DNA from: an uncultured Loktanella sp.
GTDB taxonomy: Bacteria; Pseudomonadota; Alphaproteobacteria; Rhodobacterales; Rhodobacteraceae
Assembly (NCBI GenBank): GCA_913061335.1
Contig: CAJXTP010000116.1
Coordinates: forward strand, 1-8,948
Direction of reading: 5' to 3'
DNA: 8,948 bases
Part shown: positions 1-5,755 of the stretch, piece by piece
How the letters are laid out: every line of letters starts with the position of its first letter
How positions within the stretch are numbered: the stretch's first letter is position 1
Program-made: the position numbers and the translations under genes
The notes under the pieces: model-generated
The model's input: the letters and a program-made list of their open reading frames with translations, nothing else
What the model was told of the DNA's origin: nothing
The model's database searches: none

Positions 1-193
1 CACCGACGGCGGCCTTAAGGTTACCAAAACTGAAAACGGCGTGAACCCAGTTTGCTTTGGTCAGACGACCCTGCTGGGCTGTGATGTTTGGGAACATTCC
101 TATTACATCGATTTCCGTAATAAGCGTCCTGTTTACCTGACCAACTTCCTTGAGAACTTGGTTAATTGGGAAAACGTCGCGTCCCGCATGTAA
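1..193 (+). CDS. sodB: Superoxide dismutase (Fe type), C-terminal part
   Basis: This is the last 63 codons of an iron/manganese-family superoxide dismutase, read from position 2 to the TAA at 191-193. The enzyme converts superoxide to oxygen and hydrogen peroxide, usually in the cytoplasm. The family signature DVWEHSYY is visible. Its Asp (codon at 83-85) and His (codon at 95-97) are two of the four metal ligands; the other two lie outside the window. The preceding LLGC and the following YIDFRNKRP resemble bacterial Fe-SODs more than Mn-SODs, so Fe is the inferred cofactor. The C-terminal helix (NFLENLVNWENVASRM) is complete and ends at the usual place. Roughly two thirds of the protein is missing to the left. 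A strong terminator follows 24 bases after the stop, so the transcript probably ends here. Family assignment is very secure; the metal preference is less so. Confidence 0.95.
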   Translation, partial: TDGGLKVTKTENGVNPVCFGQTTLLGCDVWEHSYYIDFRNKRPVYLTNFLENLVNWENVASRM

Positions 194-217
194 TTGCTTG
201 GGATCACGCGAAATAAT

Positions 218-250
218 GGGCCCGTTGCAGTGATGCAGCGGGCCTTTTGT
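218..250 (+). terminator. Intrinsic terminator after sodB
   Basis: An 11-bp stem (219-229 with 234-244, one G-T wobble) closes on the four-base loop GTGA. It is followed directly by TTTT at 245-248 and more T-rich sequence. The stem is GC-rich at its base (GGCCCG paired with CGGGCC). This is the standard shape of a Rho-independent terminator on the + strand. It makes co-transcription of sodB with rarD unlikely. Confidence 0.9.
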
Positions 251-254
251 TGTT

Positions 255-266
255 GCACAGCTGTGC
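255..266. promoter_or_regulatory. 12-bp perfect palindrome upstream of rarD
   Basis: GCACAGCTGTGC is its own reverse complement. It lies a few bases beyond the sodB terminator and 36 bases before the rarD ATG. With no loop it is a poor RNA hairpin, so a dimeric DNA-binding site is the more natural reading. I found no convincing -35/-10 pair around it, so a role in rarD control is only a possibility. Chance occurrence cannot be excluded. Confidence 0.3.
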
Positions 267-302
267 GTTTTGCCGACCAATGGCGACAAAGGGGCAAGCA
301 TC

Positions 303-1211
303 ATGCGCGACGATCAAAAAGGTGTGTTGGCGATCATAACAACCTGCACTATTTGGGGCCTGTCGCCGCTGTATTATGCGCAAGTGACCCACGTGCCACC
401 GCTTGAAGTGCTCAGCTATCGCAGCCTGTGGTCACTGGTGTTTTTCCTGCTGATCCTCGCCGTGCAAGGACGCCTGTCAGAGGTCGGCAAAGCCATCGCC
501 AAACCGCGTCAGCTACTGCTTATCCTATCAGGTGCAGTGATGATCGCAGGTAATTGGTATGGCTTTATCTATGCGATTTCAACGGGCCAAGGGATCGAGG
601 CATCGCTGGGGTATTACATATTCCCATTGGTCGCCGTGATCATCGGCATGGCTGTTTTCGGCGAGGTTCTGCGCCGCGCACAGTGGGTTGCCGTCGGCTT
701 GGCGACCGTTGGCGTGGCGGTTTTGACCATCGGCTTGGGCGTCGCCCCATGGATCGCATTGGGCCTTGCGATTACATTGGGCATATACGGGATGATCAAA
801 AAACAATTGGACATTGGTCCCGTTGTATCGGTCACAGCAGAGGTGGTTTTGCTAGCGCCACTGGCCGTACTTTGGATCGTTTTTCGCGGCACAGGGGCAG
901 GGGGTGGCAATGATCTGGCGACCCATGCGATCCTTGCGCTATCAGGTCCGCTTACGGCCAGCCCGTTGATATTGTTCAGCTTTGCAGCGCGCAACGTGCG
1001 CATGGCGACCGTTGGGTTGGTGCAATACCTGAACCCAACGCTACAATTTGGCTGTGCGGTCTTGGTCATGGGCGAGTTGGTCACCGGCGCACACGCCATC
1101 GCGTTCCCTATCATTTGGGGCGCATTGATTGTCTATTCGGTGTCGTTGTGGCGTCAGGACAGGGCGGCAGCCAAGCCTGCTTCCAGAGCGGCGACATCAT
1201 CCACGACTTGA
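303..1211 (+). CDS. rarD: EamA-family transporter RarD
   Basis: This 302-residue inner-membrane permease belongs to the drug/metabolite transporter superfamily, RarD subfamily. RarD is historically named for chloramphenicol sensitivity, and its natural substrate is not settled. The sequence is almost entirely hydrophobic, with about ten predicted helices (roughly residues 7-27, 37-55, 71-90, 98-120, 127-145, 148-165, 174-195, 207-227, 233-257 and 262-283). It carries the RarD-like stretch NWYGFIYAISTGQGIEASLGY (residues 84-104) and the start MRDDQKGVLAII. The ATG at 303 is preferred because AAAGGGG (288-294) lies about 8 bases upstream; the frame is open to a TTG at 270, which would place that Shine-Dalgarno inside the gene. 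The last ~18 residues form an Ala/Ser/Thr-rich tail encoded antisense to the end of the convergent LOG gene. Length is normal for the family. The gene sits alone between a terminator and a convergent neighbour, so it is probably monocistronic. Confidence 0.92.
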   Translation: MRDDQKGVLAIITTCTIWGLSPLYYAQVTHVPPLEVLSYRSLWSLVFFLLILAVQGRLSEVGKAIAKPRQLLLILSGAVMIAGNWYGFIYAISTGQGIEASLGYYIFPLVAVIIGMAVFGEVLRRAQWVAVGLATVGVAVLTIGLGVAPWIALGLAITLGIYGMIKKQLDIGPVVSVTAEVVLLAPLAVLWIVFRGTGAGGGNDLATHAILALSGPLTASPLILFSFAARNVRMATVGLVQYLNPTLQFGCAVLVMGELVTGAHAIAFPIIWGALIVYSVSLWRQDRAAAKPASRAATSSTT

Positions 1212-1711
1212 ATGAAATCAAGCAACGACGGGTCCGCGAATCCTTCTGCGATGAAGTGGTTGATCAGACCGATGAGCGGCGCCCAGAAGTTATCGGTGTT
1301 TAGCACAAAAATAGGCTTGCTGTGCAGGCCAAGCTGGCGCCACGTCAGAGCCTCGAACAGTTCGTCCAGTGATCCGGCCCCACCAGGCAGGACGACGACC
1401 GCATTTGCGTTCATGATCATGACCTTTTTGCGCTCGTGCATGGTTTCGGTGATGATGAACGTGTCTAGGTCGCGCTTGCCGACTTCCCAATCTAACAGAT
1501 GGGTCGGGATCACGCCAAACGTCTTGCCGTCCGCTGCTTGGGTTGCATTGGCGACGCGCCCCATCAGGCCCACATCGCCCGCGCCGTAAACCAGCCGCCA
1601 GCCGCGCCGCGCCAGCATTGCACCCGTGTCATCGGCGGCCTGACCATAGGACGGCCGCACGCCGTTTCGCGATCCGCAGTAGACGCAGATGGACTTTGGC
1701 AAATTTGTCAT
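1154..1711 (-). CDS. LOG family / TIGR00730 Rossmann-fold phosphoribohydrolase
   Basis: This 185-residue cytoplasmic protein belongs to the LOG family ('lonely guy', TIGR00730). Characterised members cleave cytokinin riboside 5'-monophosphate or AMP-like nucleotides into base and ribose 5-phosphate; the bacterial physiological substrate is often unknown. Visible motifs are the Rossmann-like start SICVYCGSR (residues 7-15), VYGAGDVGLMG (41-51), MHERKK (91-96) with its Arg and Lys, and the signature PGGAGSLDE (99-107). That signature matches PGGxGTxxE with Ser in place of Thr; the catalytic Glu107 is present. The start at 1711 is chosen because the protein begins MTNLPKSICVYC, as family members do, and GAGG lies about 9 bases upstream. 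The open frame continues to 1774, but that extension lacks family features and would cover the promoter. The gene is transcribed divergently from the LysM gene and convergently with rarD, overlapping rarD by 58 bp. Confidence 0.93.
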   Translation of the reverse strand: MTNLPKSICVYCGSRNGVRPSYGQAADDTGAMLARRGWRLVYGAGDVGLMGRVANATQAADGKTFGVIPTHLLDWEVGKRDLDTFIITETMHERKKVMIMNANAVVVLPGGAGSLDELFEALTWRQLGLHSKPIFVLNTDNFWAPLIGLINHFIAEGFADPSLLDFIQVVDDVAALEAGLAAALS

Positions 1712-1738
1712 AGTAGTGGCCTCGATGGTTTGATCCCT

Positions 1739-1767
1739 TTGACCGGTCATAGCGGTGTTGTTATGGT
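1739..1767 (+). promoter_or_regulatory. Candidate sigma-70 promoter for the LysM gene
   Basis: TTGACC (1739-1744), a 17-base spacer and TATGGT (1762-1767) match the -35 and -10 consensus at 5 of 6 and 4 of 6 positions. The start point would lie near 1774, giving a leader of about 35 bases. That leader opens with a small GC hairpin (CCCGC at 1775-1779 with GCGGG at 1785-1789) and then carries the GGGGTAGGA ribosome site at 1793-1801. An 8-bp palindrome, GACCGGTC (1741-1748), straddles this -35 and the opposing -10. Confidence 0.5.
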
Positions 1768-1774
1768 CTCTCAA
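1746..1774 (-). promoter_or_regulatory. Candidate sigma-70 promoter for the LOG gene
   Basis: On the minus strand TTGAGA (1774-1769) is followed, after exactly 17 bases, by TATGAC (1751-1746). These match the -35 and -10 consensus at 5 of 6 and 4 of 6 positions. Transcription would start near 1739 and give a leader of about 28 bases containing the GAGG ribosome site of the LOG gene. It interlocks with the + strand promoter at 1739-1767. Read by eye; no transcript data. Confidence 0.5.
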
Positions 1775-1808
1775 CCCGCGCGTTGCGGGGCTGGGGTAGG
1801 ATGATCAC

Positions 1809-3074
1809 ATGGCTGTATCGAATGCGATGCAAATAGGCTTGGGCGCTGTTGCTGCGGGCGCGGTGGCCGTTGCGGTCATAGTGGTGGCACCGATGTTGCG
1901 CCCCGCCAAAGTTCCGACCCCTGCAGTTGTGGACGCCGTGCAAATCGCACCTGCGGAAATAGTCGTTGAAGCGCCTACGGAAATAGCTGCAGAGCCGCCG
2001 ACCGAAATATCGGCTGAGGCACCGGCTGAAATAGTCGACGAAGCACCAACTGAAATCGCTCCAATTCAGATAGCGCCGAAGTTGGACACGTTTCGTGTTG
2101 AAGGTGATGGCAGCTCTATATTTGCAGGGCGTGCAGCGCCCTACCAGTTGGTCGATATCCTTCTCAATGGATCCCCGATTGAACGTATAACAACGGACGC
2201 AAGCGGCAGTTTTGTCGCGTTCCTGCAGTTGCCGTATTCGGATAATGGTCAAACGATATCACTATTGGCCGACCCCGATGGTGCCGCAACTGCATCCGCA
2301 GAGACCTATCTGATAGCGCCAATCAAAGCGCCTGTCGCGGTGGCCGCAGTTGAGGCCGCCCCCGTCGTTGAAGATGATCCCGTCGTTCAAACTGATCCCG
2401 CTGTTCAAGATGACGCGGGTGTTCCAGACAGCGTGGCGGTCATCGATATTCCACTGCCACTGCCACTGCCACTGCCACAGCCGGTTCCGGTCCCGGCGCC
2501 AGTGCCTGTTGCGGCCCCAGCGATTTTGATCGTTACAGCCGAAGGCGTTGATGTCGTGCAGCCAGCCTTAAGCGACGTCGCTCCTGATGTTCTTTCAAAC
2601 GTGGCGCTTGACAGCATCACCTATGATCCGAGCGGAGAGGTCTTGATCGCTGGCCGCGCTGCAGGTGAGGGGTTTGTGAAAGTTTACTTAGACAACCAAC
2701 CGATCACGACGTCGCGGATTGTTGCTGGGGGTACGTGGCGCACAGATCTGCCTGATGTCGATACGGGTGTCTACACGCTGCGGATCGACGAAGTTGATAC
2801 AGCCGGAGAAGTCGTATCACGTATCGAGACCCCGTTTAAACGCGAAGAACCAGAGGTCGTGGCGCAAGCGCTTGCGATCGACGTGGCCAAGCCGGATTTT
2901 CAAGTGGCGATGACGACAGTGCAACCTGGAACGACGCTTTGGGCAATTGCGCGCGACCAATTTGGCAGTGGCGTTATGTATGTCGAAGTGTTTGAGGCTA
3001 ACCGCGACCGCATTCGTGACCCGAACTTGATTTACCCCGGTCAAGTATTTCGTCTGCCCGAAGTTAATCAATAA
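1809..3074 (+). CDS. Membrane-anchored LysM protein with two Ig-like/beta repeats
   Basis: This 421-residue protein probably binds peptidoglycan through its C-terminal LysM domain (about residues 371-417, with TTLWAIARDQFG and DPNLIYPGQVFRLP). Order of parts: a hydrophobic N-terminal segment (about 8-30), an Ala/Pro/Glu octapeptide repeat (47-86), a first beta-rich domain (about 92-170), an acidic Val/Asp linker (187-207), a Pro-Leu/Pro-Val stretch (215-237), a second beta-rich domain (about 267-342), then LysM. The two beta domains share an AGRAA core followed by 'V-I/V-L-N-P-I' and 'G-F/W...LP' patterns, so they look like an internal duplication of a bacterial Ig-like fold. An in-frame TAG at 1797-1799 fixes the start at 1809 or the later ATG at 1827; GGGGTAGGA lies 7 bases before 1809. 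It could tether envelope to cell wall, but no partner or enzyme activity is visible. The N-terminal segment has no preceding positive charge, so its orientation is uncertain. It has its own promoter and lies 66 bases upstream of the Atm1-type gene. Confidence 0.85.
   Translation: MAVSNAMQIGLGAVAAGAVAVAVIVVAPMLRPAKVPTPAVVDAVQIAPAEIVVEAPTEIAAEPPTEISAEAPAEIVDEAPTEIAPIQIAPKLDTFRVEGDGSSIFAGRAAPYQLVDILLNGSPIERITTDASGSFVAFLQLPYSDNGQTISLLADPDGAATASAETYLIAPIKAPVAVAAVEAAPVVEDDPVVQTDPAVQDDAGVPDSVAVIDIPLPLPLPLPQPVPVPAPVPVAAPAILIVTAEGVDVVQPALSDVAPDVLSNVALDSITYDPSGEVLIAGRAAGEGFVKVYLDNQPITTSRIVAGGTWRTDLPDVDTGVYTLRIDEVDTAGEVVSRIETPFKREEPEVVAQALAIDVAKPDFQVAMTTVQPGTTLWAIARDQFGSGVMYVEVFEANRDRIRDPNLIYPGQVFRLPEVNQ
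1947..2066 (+). repeat. Five 24-base (octapeptide) tandem repeats in the LysM gene
   Basis: Codons 47-86 read as five units of eight residues: APAEIVVE, APTEIAAE, PPTEISAE, APAEIVDE and APTEIAPI. The protein consensus (A/P)P(A/T)EI(V/A/S)xE is well kept while the DNA copies have diverged at third positions. This suggests selection on the protein rather than a recent expansion. The repeat likely forms an extended acidic spacer between the membrane segment and the first folded domain. Confidence 0.85.
2451..2480 (+). repeat. Hexanucleotide tandem repeat (CCACTG x4 plus CCACAG)
   Basis: Four exact copies of CCACTG and one copy with a single change encode Pro-Leu four times and then Pro-Gln, leading into a Pro-Val/Pro-Ala run (residues 215-237). 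The copies are identical in DNA, unlike the octapeptide repeat, so this tract may be young and prone to slippage. Gain or loss of a unit keeps the frame and would only change spacer length, so this would not be an on/off switch. Confidence 0.9.
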
Positions 3075-3098
3075 TCAACAAGCTCTGGTAATCCCCAT

Positions 3099-3128
3099 TT
3101 GACGTCCTTAGTTTAAGGGGCTGATATA
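3099..3128 (+). promoter_or_regulatory. Weak candidate promoter before the Atm1-type gene
   Basis: TTGACG (3099-3104) is followed at 17-18 bases by TGATAT/GATATA (3122-3128). The -35 is good, but the start site would fall near 3134, on top of the GGAGA ribosome site (3131-3135), so the message would lack a usable Shine-Dalgarno. The transporter could equally be read through from the LysM gene 66 bases upstream. Low confidence. Confidence 0.22.
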
Positions 3129-3140
3129 CCGGAGAATTTG

Positions 3141-4967
3141 ATGCGCAGTTTGCCCCCAACCGACGCCAATGTGTCCGATGCACGCATTCAAGGGTGGAAC
3201 GTCATCCGCCGTGTGATTCCGTATCTGTGGCCTGATGGAAATACGACCGTCAAAATACGGGTTGTGGCGTCAATGGCCGCCTTGTTTCTGTCGCAGATTA
3301 TTGCCGTTGCAACACCGCAATTCTTTAGCCAAGCCGTTGATGCATTGGCTCCAGATGAACCAACCGTCGCGACCTATTTGGGGCTCGGTGCGGTCGGTTT
3401 AACTTTGGCCTACGGATTTGCACGCCTGATGTCTGTTGGCCTGCAACAACTGCGCGACGTGATTTTCACGCGGGTTGGGCAGGGCGCGCTGCGGTCACTT
3501 GCGCTGGAAACTTTCACGCATATTCACCGCCTGTCAATGCGCTATCATATCACCCGTAAAACTGGTGGGTTGTCGCGTATTATTGAACGCGGCGTGAAGG
3601 GCGTTGAATTTCTGCTGCGGTTCTTGCTGTTCTCTGTTGGCCCGCTGATCTTGCAATTGCTGATGATCGCAGGCGTTTTGTTTGTGACGTTTGATGTTTG
3701 GTATCTGGTGGTCGTTGTGGTCACCATCGGACTGTATGTTTGGTTCACTTTCGCTGTGACCGAATGGCGCGTCAAAATTCGCAAACAGATGAATGACCAA
3801 GATACCGACGCCAACCAAAAGGCGATCGATAGCCTGCTGAACTTTGAAACCGTCAAGTATTTCGGCGCGGAAAAGTGGGAAGCAGACCGTTATGACAATG
3901 CCATGCGTCAATATGAAACCTTTGCGATCAAGACCAATTATACGCTCGCGTTTCTAAACTTTGGCCAAGCGGTGTTGATCACAGGTGGCTTGGTCGCCGT
4001 TATGGTGATGGCAGCAATTGGCGTGCAAAACGGCGACCTGAGCGTCGGTGATTTCGTTTTGGTGAACGCCTATATGATCCAAATCACGATGCCGCTAAAC
4101 TTTCTTGGGACAGTCTACCGAGAAATTCGTCAGGCATTGATTGATATGGGCGAAATGTTCGATTTGTTAGAACAACCTGCCGAAGTCATCGACAAGAAGG
4201 ACGCAAATGTTCTAAAAGTACAATCAGGCGAGATCGTTTTGGAAGATGTACACTTTGGTTATGATCCAGAGCGCGCCATTCTTAAGGGTGTTAGCATCAC
4301 TGCAAAACCTGGTCAGACGGTGGCTATTGTTGGATCATCTGGATCTGGTAAATCAACCATCGGTCGGTTGCTGTTCCGGTTTTACGACGTCAATTCAGGC
4401 GCTTTGCGCATCGACGGCCAAGATGTGCGCGATGTCACGCAAACAAGCCTGCACGAACAAATCGGAGTCGTGCCGCAAGACACTGTGCTTTTCAACGATA
4501 CGGTTCACTACAACATTGCATACGGCCGACCATCTGCATCCGAGGAAGAGATTTTCGCAGCTGCCAAGGCCGCCAAAATCCATGATTTCATCGTCAGCCT
4601 GCCGGATGGTTATAAAACCACTGTTGGTGAGCGTGGCCTCAAGCTATCTGGCGGCGAAAAGCAGCGTGTTGGCATCGCCCGGACTTTGCTAAAAAATCCA
4701 CCAATCTTGTTGTTGGACGAGGCTACATCGGCGCTTGATACCGAAACCGAAATGGAAATTCTGGCGGAATTAAAAGCCATGTCCAAGGGCCGCACCGTCA
4801 TCACAATTGCACACCGTTTGTCGACCATCGCTGAGGCGGATCAGATTGTTGTGCTTGAAGAGGGGGTTATTGTCGAACGCGGCACGCATGATGCGCTTTT
4901 GGCCTCCGATGGCCGTTATGCGCACCTGTGGAACCGCCAATCCGAAGACGAAACCATTTCCGTTTAA
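3141..4967 (+). CDS. atm1: Atm1/HMT1/ABCB7-type ABC exporter (membrane + ATPase)
   Basis: This 608-residue half-transporter acts as a homodimer in the inner membrane. Bacterial Atm1 proteins export glutathione derivatives and metal-thiol adducts; their mitochondrial relatives supply a sulfur compound for cytosolic Fe-S assembly. A six-helix membrane domain (about 40-330) includes YHITRKTGGLSRIIERG and TDANQKAIDSLLNFETVKYF, typical of the Atm1 branch. Arg210, Asn273 and Gln276 fall where, from memory of the Novosphingobium NaAtm1 structure, Arg206, Asn269 and Gln272 contact glutathione; this is a constant offset of four, no alignment was run. The ATPase domain is complete: Walker A GSSGSGKST (398-406), Q-loop Gln446, signature LSGGEKQ (502-508), Walker B LLLDE ending in Asp526-Glu527, and H-loop His558. 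The ATG at 3141 has GGAGA five bases upstream; a TTG immediately before it is the alternative start. Length matches NaAtm1. The neighbouring LysM and TPR genes suggest no special substrate. Confidence 0.93.
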   Translation: MRSLPPTDANVSDARIQGWNVIRRVIPYLWPDGNTTVKIRVVASMAALFLSQIIAVATPQFFSQAVDALAPDEPTVATYLGLGAVGLTLAYGFARLMSVGLQQLRDVIFTRVGQGALRSLALETFTHIHRLSMRYHITRKTGGLSRIIERGVKGVEFLLRFLLFSVGPLILQLLMIAGVLFVTFDVWYLVVVVVTIGLYVWFTFAVTEWRVKIRKQMNDQDTDANQKAIDSLLNFETVKYFGAEKWEADRYDNAMRQYETFAIKTNYTLAFLNFGQAVLITGGLVAVMVMAAIGVQNGDLSVGDFVLVNAYMIQITMPLNFLGTVYREIRQALIDMGEMFDLLEQPAEVIDKKDANVLKVQSGEIVLEDVHFGYDPERAILKGVSITAKPGQTVAIVGSSGSGKSTIGRLLFRFYDVNSGALRIDGQDVRDVTQTSLHEQIGVVPQDTVLFNDTVHYNIAYGRPSASEEEIFAAAKAAKIHDFIVSLPDGYKTTVGERGLKLSGGEKQRVGIARTLLKNPPILLLDEATSALDTETEMEILAELKAMSKGRTVITIAHRLSTIAEADQIVVLEEGVIVERGTHDALLASDGRYAHLWNRQSEDETISV

Positions 4968-4999
4968 CGCGCCACACCGCCGCCGCCCCGCTTGGGGTC

Positions 5000-5029
5000 T
5001 TGGCAAGCCGCCGCAATTGGCGATATGAA
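5000..5029 (+). promoter_or_regulatory. Candidate promoter for the yfgM-like/bamB/der cluster
   Basis: TTGGCA (5000-5005), an 18-base spacer and TATGAA (5024-5029) match consensus at 5 of 6 and 4 of 6 positions. The predicted start near 5036 would leave a leader of about 38 bases. That leader holds the stem-loop at 5038-5052 and the AAGGGG ribosome site at 5062-5067. This is the only reasonable promoter I see in the 106-base gap after the transporter gene. Confidence 0.4.
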
Positions 5030-5037
5030 CCATCAAC

Positions 5038-5052
5038 GGATCAGTTTGATCC
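5038..5052 (+). promoter_or_regulatory. Perfect 6-bp inverted repeat at the presumed mRNA 5' end
   Basis: GGATCAGTTTGATCC has two perfect 6-base arms around GTT. It falls at or just past the predicted transcription start, 21 bases before the ATG of the yfgM-like gene. It could be a stabilising 5'-terminal RNA stem-loop or an operator overlapping the start site. It has no T-run, so it is not a terminator. Confidence 0.35.
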
Positions 5053-5073
5053 ACGCAAAATAAGGGGCCAGCC

Positions 5074-5733
5074 ATGAGCGATAGCGACAGCTTTATCAAT
5101 GAAGTCACTGACGAAGTCCGCCGCGATGCGCTCTACGGCTATTTGCGCCGGTATGGCTGGATTGCTGTATTGGTTGTTGTTGGTCTTGTCGGAGGGGCTG
5201 CGTATAACGAATATACTAAGGCACGGACGCAATCGGCGGCCCAAGCAGTCGGCGATCAGATGCTGGATGCGCTATCCGCTGACGGCGCGGAAGATCGCGC
5301 CGCGGCGCTTGCTGCCATTGATGCGGTAGGGCCTTCTGCTGCCGTGGCAGCGTTGCTAACGGCCGCCACACAGCAAGACGCGGGTCAAATTGAGGCCGCC
5401 GCGCAAACCCTTGGTGGTTTGGTTGTAAATGCCGATGTTCCAGAAATCTACCGCGACCTTGCCGCATTAAAGGCCGCGATGCTGCCGTCTGAAGATACAG
5501 CGGCGCGTATGGCCGCACTTGAAATGCTGGCCCAACCGGGGGCGTCGTTTGCGCTGATTGCACGCGAACAGATTGGCCTGATGCAGGTCGAAGCCGGTGA
5601 CACGGACGGCGCCATCGCCACGATGCGCCTGATATCCGAAGACGCAGGTGTGACACGGGGCTTGCGTGATCGCGCCCAAACGCTGATTGTGGCCTTGGGT
5701 GGTGACATCACTGCGCCAGCGCCTGCCGAATAA
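5074..5733 (+). CDS. YfgM-like tetratricopeptide membrane protein
   Basis: This 219-residue protein resembles the TPR_21/YfgM group (described as an ancillary SecYEG translocon subunit). In E. coli YfgM sits in the inner membrane beside the Sec translocon with PpiD and helps hand exported proteins to periplasmic chaperones. Visible parts are a charged cytoplasmic N-terminus with the typical FINEVTDEVRRD (residues 7-18), YLRRYGW, one membrane helix (about 29-43), and an Ala-rich helical periplasmic portion with TPR-like helix pairs to the end. Arg residues before the helix predict N-in, C-out, as in YfgM. The ATG at 5074 has AAGGGG six bases upstream. bamB begins 22 bases after its stop, matching the yfgM-bamB-der order known from gammaproteobacteria, and this context strengthens the call. 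The TPR region is divergent, so the family name is firmer than the function. Confidence 0.85.
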   Translation: MSDSDSFINEVTDEVRRDALYGYLRRYGWIAVLVVVGLVGGAAYNEYTKARTQSAAQAVGDQMLDALSADGAEDRAAALAAIDAVGPSAAVAALLTAATQQDAGQIEAAAQTLGGLVVNADVPEIYRDLAALKAAMLPSEDTAARMAALEMLAQPGASFALIAREQIGLMQVEAGDTDGAIATMRLISEDAGVTRGLRDRAQTLIVALGGDITAPAPAE

Positions 5734-5755
5734 GACTGCAAAGGGACTAAATTCC

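Noticed and set aside
614..1114. Long antisense open frames, e.g. 614-1114 (-) and 7567-8322 (-)
   Set aside because: They lie opposite rarD and der, have shadow-like composition, no recognisable domains and no fitting ribosome sites.
1712..1774. N-terminal extension of the LOG protein by 21 residues to an ATG at 1774
   Set aside because: The extension lacks family similarity, would contain the promoter elements, and the internal ATG at 1711 has a proper ribosome site and the expected MTNLPKSICVYC start.
4980..5001. Possible terminator after atm1 (CCCC-GCTT-GGGG then TCTT)
   Set aside because: The stem is only 4-5 bp and the T-run is interrupted; too weak to call.
5687..5755. Upstream extension of BamB by 23 residues, overlapping the yfgM-like gene
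   Set aside because: It would bury the lipoprotein signal peptide; the GTG at 5756 with AAGGGA puts the lipobox Cys at residue 19.
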